Source: Vitis vinifera (taxonomy: Eukaryota; Streptophyta; Magnoliopsida; Vitales; Vitaceae). Taken from it: a DNA stretch of 64,000 bases. The translations under genes and the position numbers were made by a program. Location of the stretch: positions 8,070,501 through 8,134,500 of the forward strand of contig NC_081810.1 of assembly GCF_030704535.1 (NCBI RefSeq), read 5' to 3'. The stretch's first letter is position 1. Every line of letters starts with the position of its first letter. The notes beneath the pieces are model-generated. The model saw only the letters and a list, made by a program, of their open reading frames with translations. It had not been told where the DNA came from and did no database searches. This document shows, piece by piece, positions 11,775 to 24,034 of this stretch.

Positions 11775-12759
11775 TTTCGTGGGTTTTTCGGGTCACCTGC
11801 CCCGACCCGCCCCTATTGGAACGGGTTTGGGAACATAGAAATCGGGGATGGGTTGAGTTCAGGTTTTTTTTAAAACCCGAATCAGGTTCGGGGCGGGATC
11901 GGGTTTAGTAATAATTTGACCCGTCCTGCCCCGCCCCGCCCAAAATATGAAATTACAACTTTACCCCCCACTTATAAATATTTGCTTTCTTTATCATTTC
12001 AGGTATTCTTCTTCTCTCGTTTTAGGGTTTTCGTCCTCTCAACGCTAGGGTTGTTCCTTCCACTCAATACAGAAATCTATCCGAAAATCCATTCAATAAT
12101 CTCATTTCCTCCATCTCCTCTCGATTCATCCTTGTTTATCTTATATTCACAACTACTAGCAGTCTCATCAGTTTACGCTACTGTCATTTTCTCCACAGGA
12201 ATCATATCTTCACTTAGCTACAAACCAGTATGATTCTTTGTTGATTTGTATTTATTTGTTTTGTTTTTTGTGTCTTGAACGTTTGGTATTTTTTTCAAAT
12301 GTTAATTTGTTTGGTTTTGGGTGTTTCTTTGTCAGTTTCTAGGGAAAAGATGAGAGATTTGGATGGGATATTTGGAATTTTCCTTCTTATTGGGATTATT
12401 GTAATTGTAGCTTAATCAAAAAATTTGGAGAGTCCAAACATACTGCAGATCTGTAATCCGGTGACAAGGTGTGGTCTTTTTCCTAATTCAGCATGTTGCT
12501 CTTGTGGAACTTACTAGCTAGTAGTTGTCAAGTCCCAAACCTCAATAGTCAAGAAATAGCATACACAAGGTGCTCAGTTCGAGTGCCTGTGTAACTCATT
12601 GTTTTCTTCTTTTTTTTGGGCAACACCCGGAAAAGAGCTCTGAAATCCATCCAATTAATATGTGGTAACAAAGTGTTATTAATTTGGGTTTGAATGTTTT
12701 ACTTATAAGCTTTATTTCATATTAAGAAAAGTGACATCAAAAGAAGGAGAAAACTTTCC

Positions 12760-14943
12760 ATGCCAAGTGCGGGTTTAACTCCAATTATAGGCAGTACTTC
12801 AACTACTAATGGAACATTAGGATCTAAAAGAAGAAAGTTGACTTCAGTTGTTTGGAATGATTTTGATAAAATCATAGAAGATGGACAAGATTATGCTATT
12901 TGTAAGCACTGTAAAGGAAAGCTCAAGGCCGATAGCAAGAATGGGACAAAACATTTACTTGTACACATAGATAGGTGCATGAAACGAAGAAATGTTGATA
13001 TTAGGCAACAATTATTGGCAGTATATAGTAAAGGCCATGGAAAAGTTCAAATTGGTGATTTTACCTTTGATCAAGAAATCTCAATAGAGAAGCTTGCACG
13101 TGCAATTATATTGCATGAGTACCCACTTTCAATCGTTGACCATGTGGGGTTTAAAGATTTTGCTACTAGTCTCCAACCCTTGTTTAAGATGGTTTCCTGC
13201 AATATGATTAAGGGTGATATAATGAAGATTTATGAGGTTGAGAAAGATAAGATGATTGGCTACTTAGAGAAACTTCAAATTAGAGTTGCTATCACAACTG
13301 ATATGTGGACATCAAATCAGAAGAAATGTTACATGGTTATCACTGTACATTACATTGATGAGTCTTGGTTACTACAACATCATATTGTAAGGTTAGTTAT
13401 GTTCTTTTTTTTTTAACTTCCAAAGTTTTTTGTTATTTGATCATTTAATGATATTGTTTGTGTTAATGATATGTTTTTTTTTTCTTAATGTAGGTTTGTT
13501 TATGTGCCTCCTCCACACACAAAAAAAGTTCTTCCAGATGTATTAATGGATTTCTTGTTGGATTGGAATATGGATAGAAAAGTATCTACCGTCACTGCGG
13601 ATAATTGCTCAAGTAATGACGGAATGATCAATATCTTGGTGAAGAAATTATCTTTGAGTGATTCACTCTTATTGAATGGAAAAAAATTTCATATGCGATG
13701 TGCGGCACATGTGTTGAACTTAATTGTTAAGGAAGGTTTGGATGTCATTGAAGTAGAAATTGAAAAAATTCATGAGAGTGTTGCATATTGGTTAGCAACC
13801 CCATCAAGAATGGAAAAGTTTGAAGATGCAGCTCGCCAATTGCGTATTCCATGCAATAAGAAGTTAAGTCTTGATTGTAAGACACGATGGAATTCCACAT
13901 ACTTGATGTTATCAATTGCTATAACATATAAAGATGTGTTCCCACGTTTGAAGCAACGTGAAAAATACTACATGGTTGTGCCATCATAGGAAAAATGGAA
14001 TATGGCAAAGGAAATATGTGGAAGATTGAAATTGTTTTACAACATAACAGAGTTGTTCTCAGGACAAAATTATCCCATTGCAAATACTTTCTTCATCAAA
14101 GTGTGTGAGATCAAAGAGGCATTGTATGATTTGTTGATATGTTCAAATGATGTTGTGAAAACGATGGAATCAAGTATGTTGCAAAAGTTTGACAAGTATT
14201 GGAGTGGGTGTCATATTGTGATGGCAATAGCAGCTATATTTGACCCAAGATACAAGATAAAGATTTTAGAGTTTTACTTTCCACTAATGTATGGGTCTGA
14301 AGCTTCAAATGAGATAGAAAAAAATATTTGGAATGTGTTATAAGTTGATTTCTGAGTATCAATCAAAGTCTAAGTTAGGGCAAAAAACTTCATCCTATGG
14401 TACTTCATCAGGTTCAACTTTTTGGAGTCAAACTATGATGAACAAGATCATCTTTCAAAGTTTGACTTATTTGTTCATAGTACCATTGGAGAAAGTCATA
14501 CGAAGTCAGAGTTAGATTATTACTTAGAGGAGTCTATTCTGCCAAAGAACTTAAATTTTGATGTTTTAAGTTGGTGGAAGACAAATGGTATCCGACTTTG
14601 TAGATGATTGTTCGTGATATCTATGCTATTCTGGTATCTACAGTTGCATCTGAGTTAGCCTTTAGCACGAGTGGTAGGGTGGTATCAAAACATCGTAGTA
14701 GGCTTCATCCAGATACTTTGGAGGTCTTAATGTGTGCTCAAAGTTGGTTATGGAAGGAAAAAGAAGGTAATCGATTTACATAATTATCAATTTTATGAAT
14801 TGTTTTATATTAAAATATTTAGTAAAGTTTTCTAATATATTTTTTTTTTTGGTTCTTTCTTTTTACTAGGTGATTCATCAATTCATGACTCACAGCTCCA
14901 ACTCACAATGATGGATGAAAATGATGATTTACTTGTGCTTTAG
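12760..14943 (+). pseudogene. hAT (Ac/RICESLEEPER-like) transposase, disrupted
   Basis: The exons read 12760-13391, 13494 to about 14766, and 14870-14943 (stop TAG), with GT-AG introns. The N-terminus has a BED zinc finger (CKHCKGKLK, then histidines and a cysteine) after a basic GSKRRK stretch. The middle has the hAT core (RVAITTDMWTS, FHMRCAAHVLNLIVKEGL, TRWNSTYLML), then the DUF4413-like segment FYNITELFSGQNYPIANTFF. The C-terminal dimerisation domain includes VASELAFSTSGRVVSKHRS. Lesions: an in-frame TAG at 13987-13989, frame changes near 14340, 14410 and 14590, and a TAG at 14601-14603. The protein would excise and insert the element by binding the taggaatggcaa termini; this copy is dead. 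Confidence 0.88.
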
Positions 14944-15248
14944 ATTTTTTACTTAAGAAGATGTTAGAGACATTTTTTTTTTTTGCTAACAATTTCTTTG
15001 TAATGTCTTTTTTTTTTTTTCAATGTTGTTAAGCTTATGGATATCTTTTTAATTTTGGATGTTTTATTTTGGGATGTCTTATATGGTATTGATTACCATG
15101 GTTGTAACTAAGAACCGCCTACATTCTCATGTTTGGGAGTGATCCATTATCATATTCTGCCCCTTCATGGTAGGTCCAGCTCTTGATCTTGCTCCCTAGT
15201 ACAACACAACACAAATATACTCTTAGAAAATGTGGTTTTGTTTGTCCC

Positions 15249-15322
15249 CTACAACCATTTGATCTTTGATCATGGATGCTGATTTGGGTTGCTTTATCTT
15301 GTAGGCCCCCTTATAAGCAACT
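15249..15322 (+). repeat. Copy 1 of a ~75-bp segment repeated inside the hAT
   Basis: The stretch containing ctacaaccatttgatctttg, gatttgggttgctttatctt and ttataagcaact recurs almost unchanged at 33543-33619. A partial copy is at 33493-33525. At 33543 it directly precedes the BAG-like fragment, which suggests duplication within the element before or after the CACTA insertion. Confidence 0.8.
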
Positions 15323-15647
15323 GTCAAAATTAACTCCAGACTGATTTGTCCATTTTGATGGTTGCTGTTGGAACATCTCAAATGATTTTGTGACTTGTTT
15401 CCTTGATTGAATTTGCAGTTGCAGTGTGGAAGGAGGTCTGCAATTTGAGCAATTCTTTGGAGATGAAAATCTAGGATCTCATTGACAGGTATACCCGCTT
15501 AGATGGGAACTTGTATTGTCTCCTTCTGTAGTTTAAAATTGTTCATTTCTGACACTATAAAATTTTATTTTTGCTTTTGTGTCTATCTCCCTATTTTTCT
15601 GCATTCATCCACCATCTACCTCTGGTTTCTTGCTTGATATCAAAGTT

Positions 15648-15717
15648 ATGGTTGAAGCCAGAAATTCGCACGTTCAAGATGGAGAAAGTGACGGGGATGC
15701 AATCTACTCTCTTCTGA
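15648..15717 (+). pseudogene. Captured STY-type ACT-kinase fragment, linker exon
   Basis: The frame VMVEARNSHVQDGESDGDA ends at a good GTAAGC donor (15718). This resembles the variable linker that precedes the ACT domain in plant Raf-like kinases of the STY8/STY17/STY46 group. Alone it would be weak. It is supported by the ACT-like exon at 16447 and the kinase exon at 18486 in the same order and strand, with intron-like DNA between. It sits between hAT transposase and CACTA insertion, inside the hAT termini. Confidence 0.55.
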
Positions 15718-16446
15718 GTAAGCATCTTTGAATATCTTGGTATTTGATTAAGAGTTCTTTTCTCATTTTCCCTAGTAGTAGTAGCTTGTGGTACTGGTTG
15801 TATGATGTAGTGTTTCAAACTAGTCTCAACATTTTCAGTGTTTGATGTTTAATTCTCATATCAGGCTTCATCTTATGGGTGAAATTAGTTACACAGTGAA
15901 AAAATGACACACTTCAAGTTCCATACAAATGAAATGTACAGTGTATGTGTACACTTCCAAACAGGAGGGTGCATAATGTTTTGTTTTTTATATTCTCATT
16001 CTTCAACTGGGAGCTGAAGATGGAACTGGCCATGGCTCCAATTAGTCCATAACCCATGGAATGGCCACTGTAAGATAGGCTTAGTTCTCCATTAAGCCAT
16101 GATCCCTATGGGTGCTGCCACAAGAGAGGCCCTAGGTAGAATAGGGCCACAACCCTAAGGAGTAAGCTGCTGATGATGCAAACTCATTTTTTCACATATT
16201 TTATGCAAAAACTGGGCTATTATGAAGACAATTTGACAAAAAAATGTCTATCATCTACTGTACAGTCTGCACTCACATAGTTTAGTCCTGAGTGGGACTA
16301 ACCTAAAATGATTGACCATAGATGTGATGCAATATATCCTGGCCTTTTGCACATGATACATCTTGGTCAACTGTATTGGAAAACATTCTTATCTATTATT
16401 TATATCACCACTTGTCTTTTTAACAACACTTTTCATTATTTTGTAG

Positions 16447-16501
16447 GTTGATGCATGAAGTTATAATTTCAAAAAATGACAAGCCCATGATCCTCAGTCA
16501 G
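16447..16501 (+). pseudogene. Captured STY-type ACT-kinase fragment, ACT-domain exon
   Basis: After a tttgtag acceptor the sequence reads LMHEVIISKNDKPMILSQ and ends at a GT donor (16502). STY kinases start their ACT domain with a P-M-H-E-I-x-F-S-x-x-D-K-P-K-L-L-S-Q pattern, so the match is close and in register. Family knowledge: the ACT domain is regulatory in these cytosolic kinases, which phosphorylate chloroplast transit peptides. Only a short segment is present. Confidence 0.7.
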
Positions 16502-18485
16502 GTCGCTGACCTTTTTGGGTATAATGTGGAATCTTTTTTATGTGTTTTTGTTTTGGTGGATATCATCTTCATATAATTTTTATGATAGGTAGATTATCAG
16601 ATATTTTGCATCACAAACACTTGTTAAGATCCAATAGATTTCTTGGTTTAGCAATGTTCTACATTTAGTATGGCACTATCACATTTTCTCTGTCGCTTGT
16701 TCTTTTCTATTTCAATGTATAATGGATACTTGAAGAAATATTTTAAAAGTCTCTCTAGTTAAACCTAGCATTATAATTCAATTGCAATTTTGTGCAACTG
16801 GTATATCATCCTGATATCCATCTTTCTTATGTAGAAAAAAGTATATTTGATTCAAAGCATCTCTTCTTGTGGCATATGAAATCCTGCTTTAAACACCAAA
16901 TGATTTAGCTATAAAACAATAACCATTTTCTGGTATCCATTTTCTAATACAATTTTGATTTGTTGTGTCATGGAAGCTGACATTGATGAGGAACTTATAG
17001 TTATTTTTACCTTAAATTTTTGTCTTCTTCATAGTGTGTTGAAAATTAAGAAAGTAAACATTTCTATTAATACAAAAAATGTGACTTCATCATGTTGATA
17101 TTCAATTTATTAAAATCTAAAACCTTGTCTCAATTCCTAAAAGCATGTGGTTGGCTATACAGATCTTTTCTGTCTCTGTACCTGGGCTGCAAAATCTAAA
17201 ACCTTGTCTCAATTCCCAAAAGCAACGTTATGTTTCATTTCTAGTCTATATTTGATGAGTAAGAGCCCTGAATATTCCATTGTATTTTTAGTGGGGTTCT
17301 CAACCATTTTAGAAAAGGTTTGTGTAGATATTTATGTATGTTCTGATTAATTTGGTTTATGAGAATGAGTGGGTATATCCAAATGGAACTAGTTGATTGC
17401 TTATGTTTCTTATACTTATTTTGTATATGGGATATTGTCTTTTCCAAATCTGAAACTAGTTGCAAGAGCACTATTTTTGTTATTTTTAAAGGATTTGTTC
17501 AGTGAGGAAGAAGACTATTTACTAAGTGAAGTTATGAATAAAATAAGTGTGTAGAATAGATAATATGTAGTTGTAGAAGTGACTTGAAGATACGCTTAAC
17601 TGCAAAAATGGTGCCATTTGTTTGTATTATTATTTGAAGGTTCATACAGAATGTAATTTGGCTTTTATTCCTCTCTTTTTGTGGAACCTGGTTCTTTGCA
17701 TTTGTAGAAGTTCGTTTGATGGGAACTCTTGAACAAGTCTTTGGAGTTTCACTATGCTCTTATGGTGAGCAATGTCAAGCCTTTACCAGGCTCTCTTGGA
17801 TTGCACCCAAGACAATCAGATGGCCTAGTCTATTGATTCAGGTGATTGAGATTGATGTTTCAATTAAGATTGATAATGGAAATCTTCATCTGCCACCAAA
17901 TGAGATCTCTTTGAGAACTCAAAACCTTTTCTGTGATGTTCTCTAGTTTTTTGTTGGTAGTTGACCTTTCAATTATGACCGATGAATCAACCTTTATTTT
18001 TCTCTTCTTTGTTGAGGAGAACTTCTATTGATTATGATGAATGTTCTTAAATCTAAATCAAGAACGCTGCTTTAAGGGGAAAATAATGGGGGAAAATAGG
18101 ATTCCAAATTATTGATGTGAGACTGAGGGTAACCATCCTCTCCTATCACTTAGGAGGCTAACTTCTAGCTATGGATTGATTTGTTATCATTTCTTTATCC
18201 TTCAATCTGAACCAAAATTTTAAGGTAAACCAAGAAGATCTAAAATTTTGAGGTTGGGGGTGGTTTTAAAAATGTGGGACCATTCTTCCTCTATAAAAAG
18301 TAGTATAGCTTTTATTCATACTCCTGTGTATCCATGCATTGCTCTATCTGATGCATGTGTTTCTGTCATATGGCTCCTTGTTGATAAAAGCTTTTATCTC
18401 AAATTTATGCATAGCCGGATCTAACTGGATCATACTAGTTGCAAATTTTGATATGTCTAAAATATCCAAAGCCTTCTGCTTTTAG

Positions 18486-18616
18486 GTTGTTAAGGTTGCT
18501 GATTTTGGTTTTTGCTGGATTACAAACTCAATCTAGAGTTAATGACTGCTGAAACTGGAACTTATGGTTGGTTTTGCTGGATTACAAGCTCAATCCGTGG
18601 ATTACAAGCTCCACAG
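18486..18616 (+). pseudogene. Captured STY-type kinase fragment, DFG/activation-loop exon
   Basis: A tttag acceptor is followed by VVKVADFG. After a one-base frame change comes MTAETGTYGW, then a GT donor at 18617. The pair V-V-K-V-A-D-F-G and M-T-A-E-T-G-T-Y-R-W is diagnostic of Raf-like STY kinases. A stretch of about 26 bases (ggttttgctggattacaagc) is locally duplicated (near 18511 and 18572) and breaks the exon. It lies 218 bp left of the CACTA insertion. Confidence 0.75.
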
Positions 18617-18865
18617 GTAAATGTTCTACTGATTTACTTTGGGATATTGGACGTGTTATTTTGGGCAACTTACAGTGATATGGCATATTCAAAGTTATGT
18701 CATCTAACTTGCAGTGGTATAACCATTCCTGACACGCTGTGATTGTTTGGTCTTTTAGGTACTGTAAATGATTTTGTTCTACATTTGTTTTTTCTAATCA
18801 CACATGGTTTGATATAAAAATAACACTACTACAAAAATAGAAAATTATGACGCTTTAATCCTTGG

Positions 18866-19075
18866 CGCTTTCATAAAGTATCATTATATTTGGATATACA
18901 ATGGCGTTTTTTCAAAAGGGTCATTTTTTATATTAGTTTTTTATTTCATGGCGCTTATTTAAAGTATCATTGCTTGTTGTGGCACTTATAAGAATAACTA
19001 GTTATTCCATGACACTTTATAGCAGTGTCATAGTTGTGATATTTCATGGCGCTTATATTAGGTGACATTAAATAA
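18866..19075. repeat. CACTA left subterminal repeats
   Basis: Words such as gacgctt, ttggcgctttc, atggcgttt and atggcgctta recur with variants (tgacacttt) through the first ~240 bases. The right end has the mirror set (gacgctttcgagaagcgtc). Such motifs normally bind the TNPA-like protein. Confidence 0.7.
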
Positions 19076-20170
19076 TAGTATATATATATATATGTTCTAA
19101 ATATATATTAATTAAATGCTTTTCCCTTTCTACGAGTACCCGCCAGACATTCCCTCCACAATTTTAGAACTAAAGAAACCCCAAAACCCTATAGCTCTCA
19201 CTAAGTCCACCACTAAAATGCCCTAATCCATTCCCCTTGCAAAGTCCACCACTAAAATGCCTTAATCGGTTGGAATGGCCATGTCTAACTTCCATGCATG
19301 GGAGGTTACCATTGTCAAAATCTACTACAGAGCATCATAGTTACAAGTAAATCTCTTTCTCAAGTAATGTTGTTTTCCTCAAACTTGAATAGATTAGTAC
19401 AAACGAAGACAAATGGAAGGGTTTTCATTGTTCCAAAAATCTAATATTATTGTTTCATAGATGGGGAAATTATTTTGGGAGGAGAAAATCAGGGTAATGG
19501 TATCCCAAATAAATATAGTGCATTTTTTGTTCTTGTTGTTGTATGGTACACTGCAAGTTGTAATAGGTATAGTTCCAGCTTCTCCTTTTAGTTGTGGTGG
19601 GAAGTGCCGCCTTGTTTTTGCCTAGTGTAATGCCATGGAGATGTAGCAGCCAGCATGGTGATCGGGATGGAGGTTGAGGGTAATGTGGTGGATGGCTCAC
19701 GCACCAGCACAAGGGCGTGGGAAAGGAGGTGTAGTCTCTGCGGCCTGTAGGTATGGACGTGTCGTGTTCGTACACCAAGGAGAAGACAGGTTCGGCTGCA
19801 GCAGTTGAGAAAGCTACAGAATGGGGGATTTTTAAATGGTATTGAGAGGGGAACAACTGGCAAAGGCATGACGTGTTTTAAAATTTTCTTTGGTGGGCTT
19901 GGGTTTGAATTTTAGTTGTTGGGCAATCAAGGATTGGGGGAGGCACCAGGTCCAAAAGATATGGGCTTGGCTCGGTTGAAATCAAGATGCAGACTTTCCA
20001 TAGCAAGTTTGCTCAAAAATAAAATCCATTTAAAGAAGAAACTTCTACAGAATGTAAATAATAATAATATTTAAATTTTACTTTAGGGGATAGGAATTTG
20101 AACCTTGGATGTGGCTGGATTTGGGCCCATCCGAAGGCCTTGTTTGGTCCACCTCATCCCTCCTACAAAG
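19076..20170. other. CACTA interior, no gene recognised
   Basis: ORFs at 19470-19869 on the minus strand have a low-complexity, proline-rich look and match nothing I know. The stretch 19600-19860 is less AT-rich than its surroundings, so it may be another captured piece. Confidence 0.4.
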
Positions 20171-20509
20171 TCATGAATGATGACTGATGACTGGAGAGGC
20201 AAGACTCGTACAATCTGGATGTATTGATACAGTATTGCCTGGGAGGGAGAGGTTGATGTCGGCGTCGTGCTGGGCGGTGTTGAAGGAGTTGGAGGAGATG
20301 AGGACTGAGGCGTCGTAGCCTTCGACCATGCAGTCGTGGAAGAAGAGGCGAAGAGTGGCAGTAGCTGTGGTGGGGTCGTTGATTTCCTTGGTGCTTATGA
20401 TCTCACATATTTTAATCAGGAATATTCTATGCCTCCGCGTCTTTGAAAGGCTGTCAAGTCTGACTCTAAATTTGGTGCGTTGAAAGGATTCTAAACCTGC
20501 CGCTATCAT
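20171..20509 (-). pseudogene. Captured class III peroxidase fragment
   Basis: The recognisable part is 20473-20237 and includes [14 protein letters not shown], then [13 protein letters not shown] and [10 protein letters not shown]. The distal heme-pocket motif with its histidine (FFHDC) is intact. The cysteine of the usual G-C-D-A-S is replaced by tyrosine, and the segment before [13 protein letters not shown] is scrambled by frame changes. Family knowledge: secreted heme peroxidases of about 320 residues; only about 80 are present here, from the first exons. It is antisense to the CACTA genes, which fits capture of a host gene piece. Confidence 0.8.
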
Positions 20510-20558
20510 TGTTCTAGCAATTTCTTTCCTGCTGCATCATCTCTCAATCTTCTCTGCC

Positions 20559-21180
20559 ATGGCTGCGACACCATCTTCCACTGCTGAAATTTCCTCATCC
20601 ATTGAAACATCATCTCTTCTGTTGTCTGCTGCACATATTGATATTCCCAGCCAGGTTTCATCCTTAGCGGCATCGTCGTTAACCCAGGTTTTTAAGTCTT
20701 TGCCTCCTAGCACTCTTGTCGGACCTCCATCTGTCATCTCCACCACTACTCTTCCTCCCTTCTTAACTCAGGTATCAACTTTGTCATCTCCTGTTCTCCT
20801 CAAATAAATTCCTTCACCCTATTCTTTTCTTCTTCTTATTTCTCTACACCATCATATCCTTTTGTTCTTCCTTCTTCTTTGTCACATTCTTATCAGTTTT
20901 CTATTTCGAATTCACTGCCTTCTTCCACTCTACTTGCTGCACCGAATATTACCAATCAAACTTGATTCCACCAACTATCTTCTCTAGAAAGATAAATTCC
21001 TCCCTGTTTTAATTAGCAACGACCTCTTAGGATACGTTGATGGCACTTTTCCTTGTCCTCCTCAGTATACCTGTGATGCCGAAAGTGTAAAATCTGCAAG
21101 TTGGGATTGAAAGTTCAAGGAAGCTGCCCTTCTTTCTTTACTTAATAAAATATACCTTGTTGAAATCAAAACCCTTATGA
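20559..21180 (+). pseudogene. Copia gag fragment inside CACTA
   Basis: A Ser/Thr-rich leader starting MAATPSSTAEIS leads, after frame changes, to pieces resembling KLDSTNYL-W, PVLISNDLLGYVDGTFPC and WKFKEAALLSLLNK near 20950-21160. These match the N-terminal gag region of Copia elements. It is truncated at about 21180, where AT-rich repeat sequence starts. It was either captured or inserted and then eroded. Confidence 0.55.
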
Positions 21181-21189
21181 TTATATATA

Positions 21190-21426
21190 TATTAAAAGTT
21201 TTTATATACACAAAATATTAAAATAATCCTTTAAACAACGAATTAATTATAATTATTTTATATGTAAATAATTATTTTATTTAATTAAATTGTAAAAAGT
21301 TTTTAATATCATTAATATATTAATTAAATATATCATAATTTTAATATTAAATATATTTTAAAATTAACAATATTATAATTAAATATCACAATATTATTAT
21401 TGAATAAGATTTTATATAATTTAATA

Positions 21427-21432
<6 letters not shown>
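21190..21432 (+). repeat. AT-rich repeat family, copy 1 (tail only)
   Basis: The segments aaatattaaaataatc, aattaattataattatttta and tttttaatatcattaatata reappear in the same order at 63795-63980 and, inverted, at 34860-35140. Here the head part with ttaaaatatcg and the tRNA-like module is missing. Confidence 0.7.

Positions 21433-21514
<82 letters not shown>
21433..21514. repeat. (AT)n microsatellite, about 80 bp
   Basis: Uninterrupted AT dinucleotide run. Length is likely polymorphic and may be miscounted in the assembly. Confidence 0.95.
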
Positions 21515-21520
<6 letters not shown>

Positions 21521-22479
21521 TAATTTTTTTAATAAAATAATTTTATAATATTTATTACACTTTTAATTTTATTTATAAGAGTTTTATTGGACCCTGTAAT
21601 GTTGAGGCTAAGTACATGGGAAATTTTAGAAGGTTTCAAGGAATGATCCAAACAAAGAAAAATTAAAAACTTGAATGGGCTTCTTCTATATGCTTCTTAC
21701 ATAAAAGTAGAGGAGCAAGTAAGAGAAACACACATGGTCAAAGTAAAGAGGACTAAGTAGGTGGTCAAGGGGCAAAATAGGTAATGAAGGTAGCAAAAAG
21801 GTTCGAGATTAATGTTGACTCAAGAAATTTCATTAGTATGGGTGACAACTTACTAGGAACTTCTAATTATAGACTTGAAGAGTCTATGGACTTCTTCAAA
21901 TTTCATATTATCGGGTGCCATTATATTTAGTCAAATCTTGAGGGGAAATGAATTAAATTAACCCTTTAAAAATATTACTCAAAATATGGTAATGGAATAT
22001 TTCAAAATTTGTATCATTTGTGTGGATTGAAATAGAATATTGCTTTTAAAATGCAATTTCTAACTTTCTATTTTAAAAACAAAAAATAGTAAAATATTTT
22101 GTATAAGAGTTGTTACTATTTTCTATTTTCAAAAAAAAAAATAAGAAGTGAAAAAAAAATGAATATTAGCCTACTTTTAAAATTTACACTAATTACTTTT
22201 TAGAAAAAAAAAATAACTTTAATGTAGTGTAACCATATATACTTTCTATACATAAGGAATCAAAACTAAGGTATAGGATCATAGGTATTATTATTAGATG
22301 GTGCAACTTGTTGGAAAAATCAAATGGTGGAATTGTTGGATGCTGAAGACCTAGCCTGTAACTTCTCTTTCACAATATGATACAACCTAACCAAGATGAT
22401 TACGGATTGTTAAGCCACCTTAATTTAGACCAGACTTTTCTATCTCATTCGTTTAAGTTCTACCCATCTTGCAGTCATC

Positions 22480-22556
22480 TTTCTTGCCCTAAGGACTTGA
22501 ACCGGGTCAGATAGTGTGGTTCACAGTTCACCCACCATTAGGTCATCACCAAAAGT
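22480..22556 (-). mobile_element. tRNA-derived SINE-like fragment
   Basis: On the minus strand a box-A-like tgacctaatggtgggtga (about 22545-22528) is followed by box-B ggttcaagtcc (22503-22493), about 40 bases apart. Box B fits the Pol III consensus well, but I could not fold a cloverleaf, so this is SINE-like and not a tRNA gene. Confidence 0.5.
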
Positions 22557-24034
22557 CATAATCTCAAATGAAAAGGGGCACAAGGAATAATCTTCTTACC
22601 TTTCTCATCATGCATATATTTTATTTTATATGAGTATTAATTACCATTTAAAAAAAATAATAACTAAAATAGTTTGATTTTAATAATTTTATAAATTTTT
22701 AAAAATATCTAACCATTGTTGCACATGTGAAAATTTTTTTTTTCTTACTTATATGTTTTTTCTTCTTAGTTTATTTCTTATTTTAATTTATTTTGTATTT
22801 ATTTGTTAATATCTACTAATGGATTTATTTTATATCTTTATTTATTATTTGTTTTGCATATACATATTTTAAGAGACAGTAACCTACATTGGACTACGAG
22901 AGGTGTGTGATGCAAGACTCGAGACAAAGATAGAGTGAGGAAGGTACACTATTTTTCCTTATACAAACCAACATATTTTAATTATAATACCATTTTTATT
23001 TTGGGTGGTTAGAAGAATATAATGGAAGCGTTATTTTAAATTTTGTTTAAATCTTATTGAGTACCTGAATTGTACGAATTATTCCCTAGCTTAGTTTGAT
23101 ACCAAGGCCCAAATTTTGACCCAAGGCTATGACATAGACTGGTGTGACTTGATTCGCAAATCATGGGCCATACGTATGCTTTCTTATAATAATCTTGTTT
23201 AATGATGAAATATAGCAATAATTATGGAACAACTTTAGGTGTTTTATAATTATTAGATTATTCAATAAGTAATTGTGTTTTAATTTTAATCAAACATGCA
23301 TGCATGCATGAAACCTTAGAGTTCCCATTCAACTATCATTGTAAGATAAAAGTTTCTCTTATTACATACTAAAGACATTTAAGTTGTCAAAGGTGAAAAA
23401 GGTTTTATCTAAGCCACTTTCAAGTTGACAACTTTTAAATTGTCTAGAATGTGATAAAGATATTTTTTTTGCAATGATGTTTGAATTGTCCGATTGGACA
23501 GTGTAGGAAAACATAATATCTATGAAGTTAATTGCTTGTGCTTAATTCACTTTTTATAAATTTTGGTAGTATTTCCTCTTGTTCTCTGGGTGCATATTTG
23601 AACAAGGTCACATATTATACCTTGTTCATTTTGTGTACTTGGAGAACTATGGGGAAATGCTGCCAAAATTTCTTTAAAATGAAATTAAGTATATTGGCAA
23701 TTAACACATAGGGATTATGTATTCCTACATGGGATAGGAACAACTACCTGATTTTGGATGATGGACGTGTTAAAAGGCATAAAAACATGCATCAAAAGGT
23801 TCTATTGTCATATTGTTAATCCTTTTTTTTTTTATTGAGGATGAGGTTCAAATTTTTTATTGCACTTGAATCCTAATTGTTTGTCCATAAAAAGTTTAAA
23901 AGAAATTTTGGATGTCACAAATGAGAAACTGAAAGTTTTGAGTGTTTTCTAAAGGTAACTTTTCTAAGTCTTTTCCATTTCCATTGTTTGCTTATGTTTG
24001 CTATATAGGAATTGAGTTCAACTATTATAGGCAA
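22557..24034. other. CACTA interior upstream of transposase, no gene recognised
   Basis: AT-rich and probably the 5' untranslated/promoter region of the transposase. A small catgcatgcatgcatg palindromic run is near 23296-23310. No coding similarity was seen. Confidence 0.5.

Larger units (their letters stand above)
14944..18833. other. hAT interior with intron-like DNA around captured exons
   Basis: Apart from the three STY-like exons and the 75-bp repeat, no further gene was recognised. Exon-like blocks near 15418-15490 and 17706-17760 have splice-like borders but no recognisable protein. A segment of about 32 bases (aatctaaaaccttgtctcaa) is duplicated near 17113 and 17190. Confidence 0.5.

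Noticed and set aside
17706..17946. Further kinase exon of the STY fragment
   Set aside because: It has an acceptor-like border and an ORF but none of the STY kinase N-lobe motifs in any frame.
19470..19869. Two overlapping minus-strand ORFs as a captured gene
   Set aside because: Proline/histidine-rich readings in two frames without a recognised motif; left as unassigned CACTA interior.
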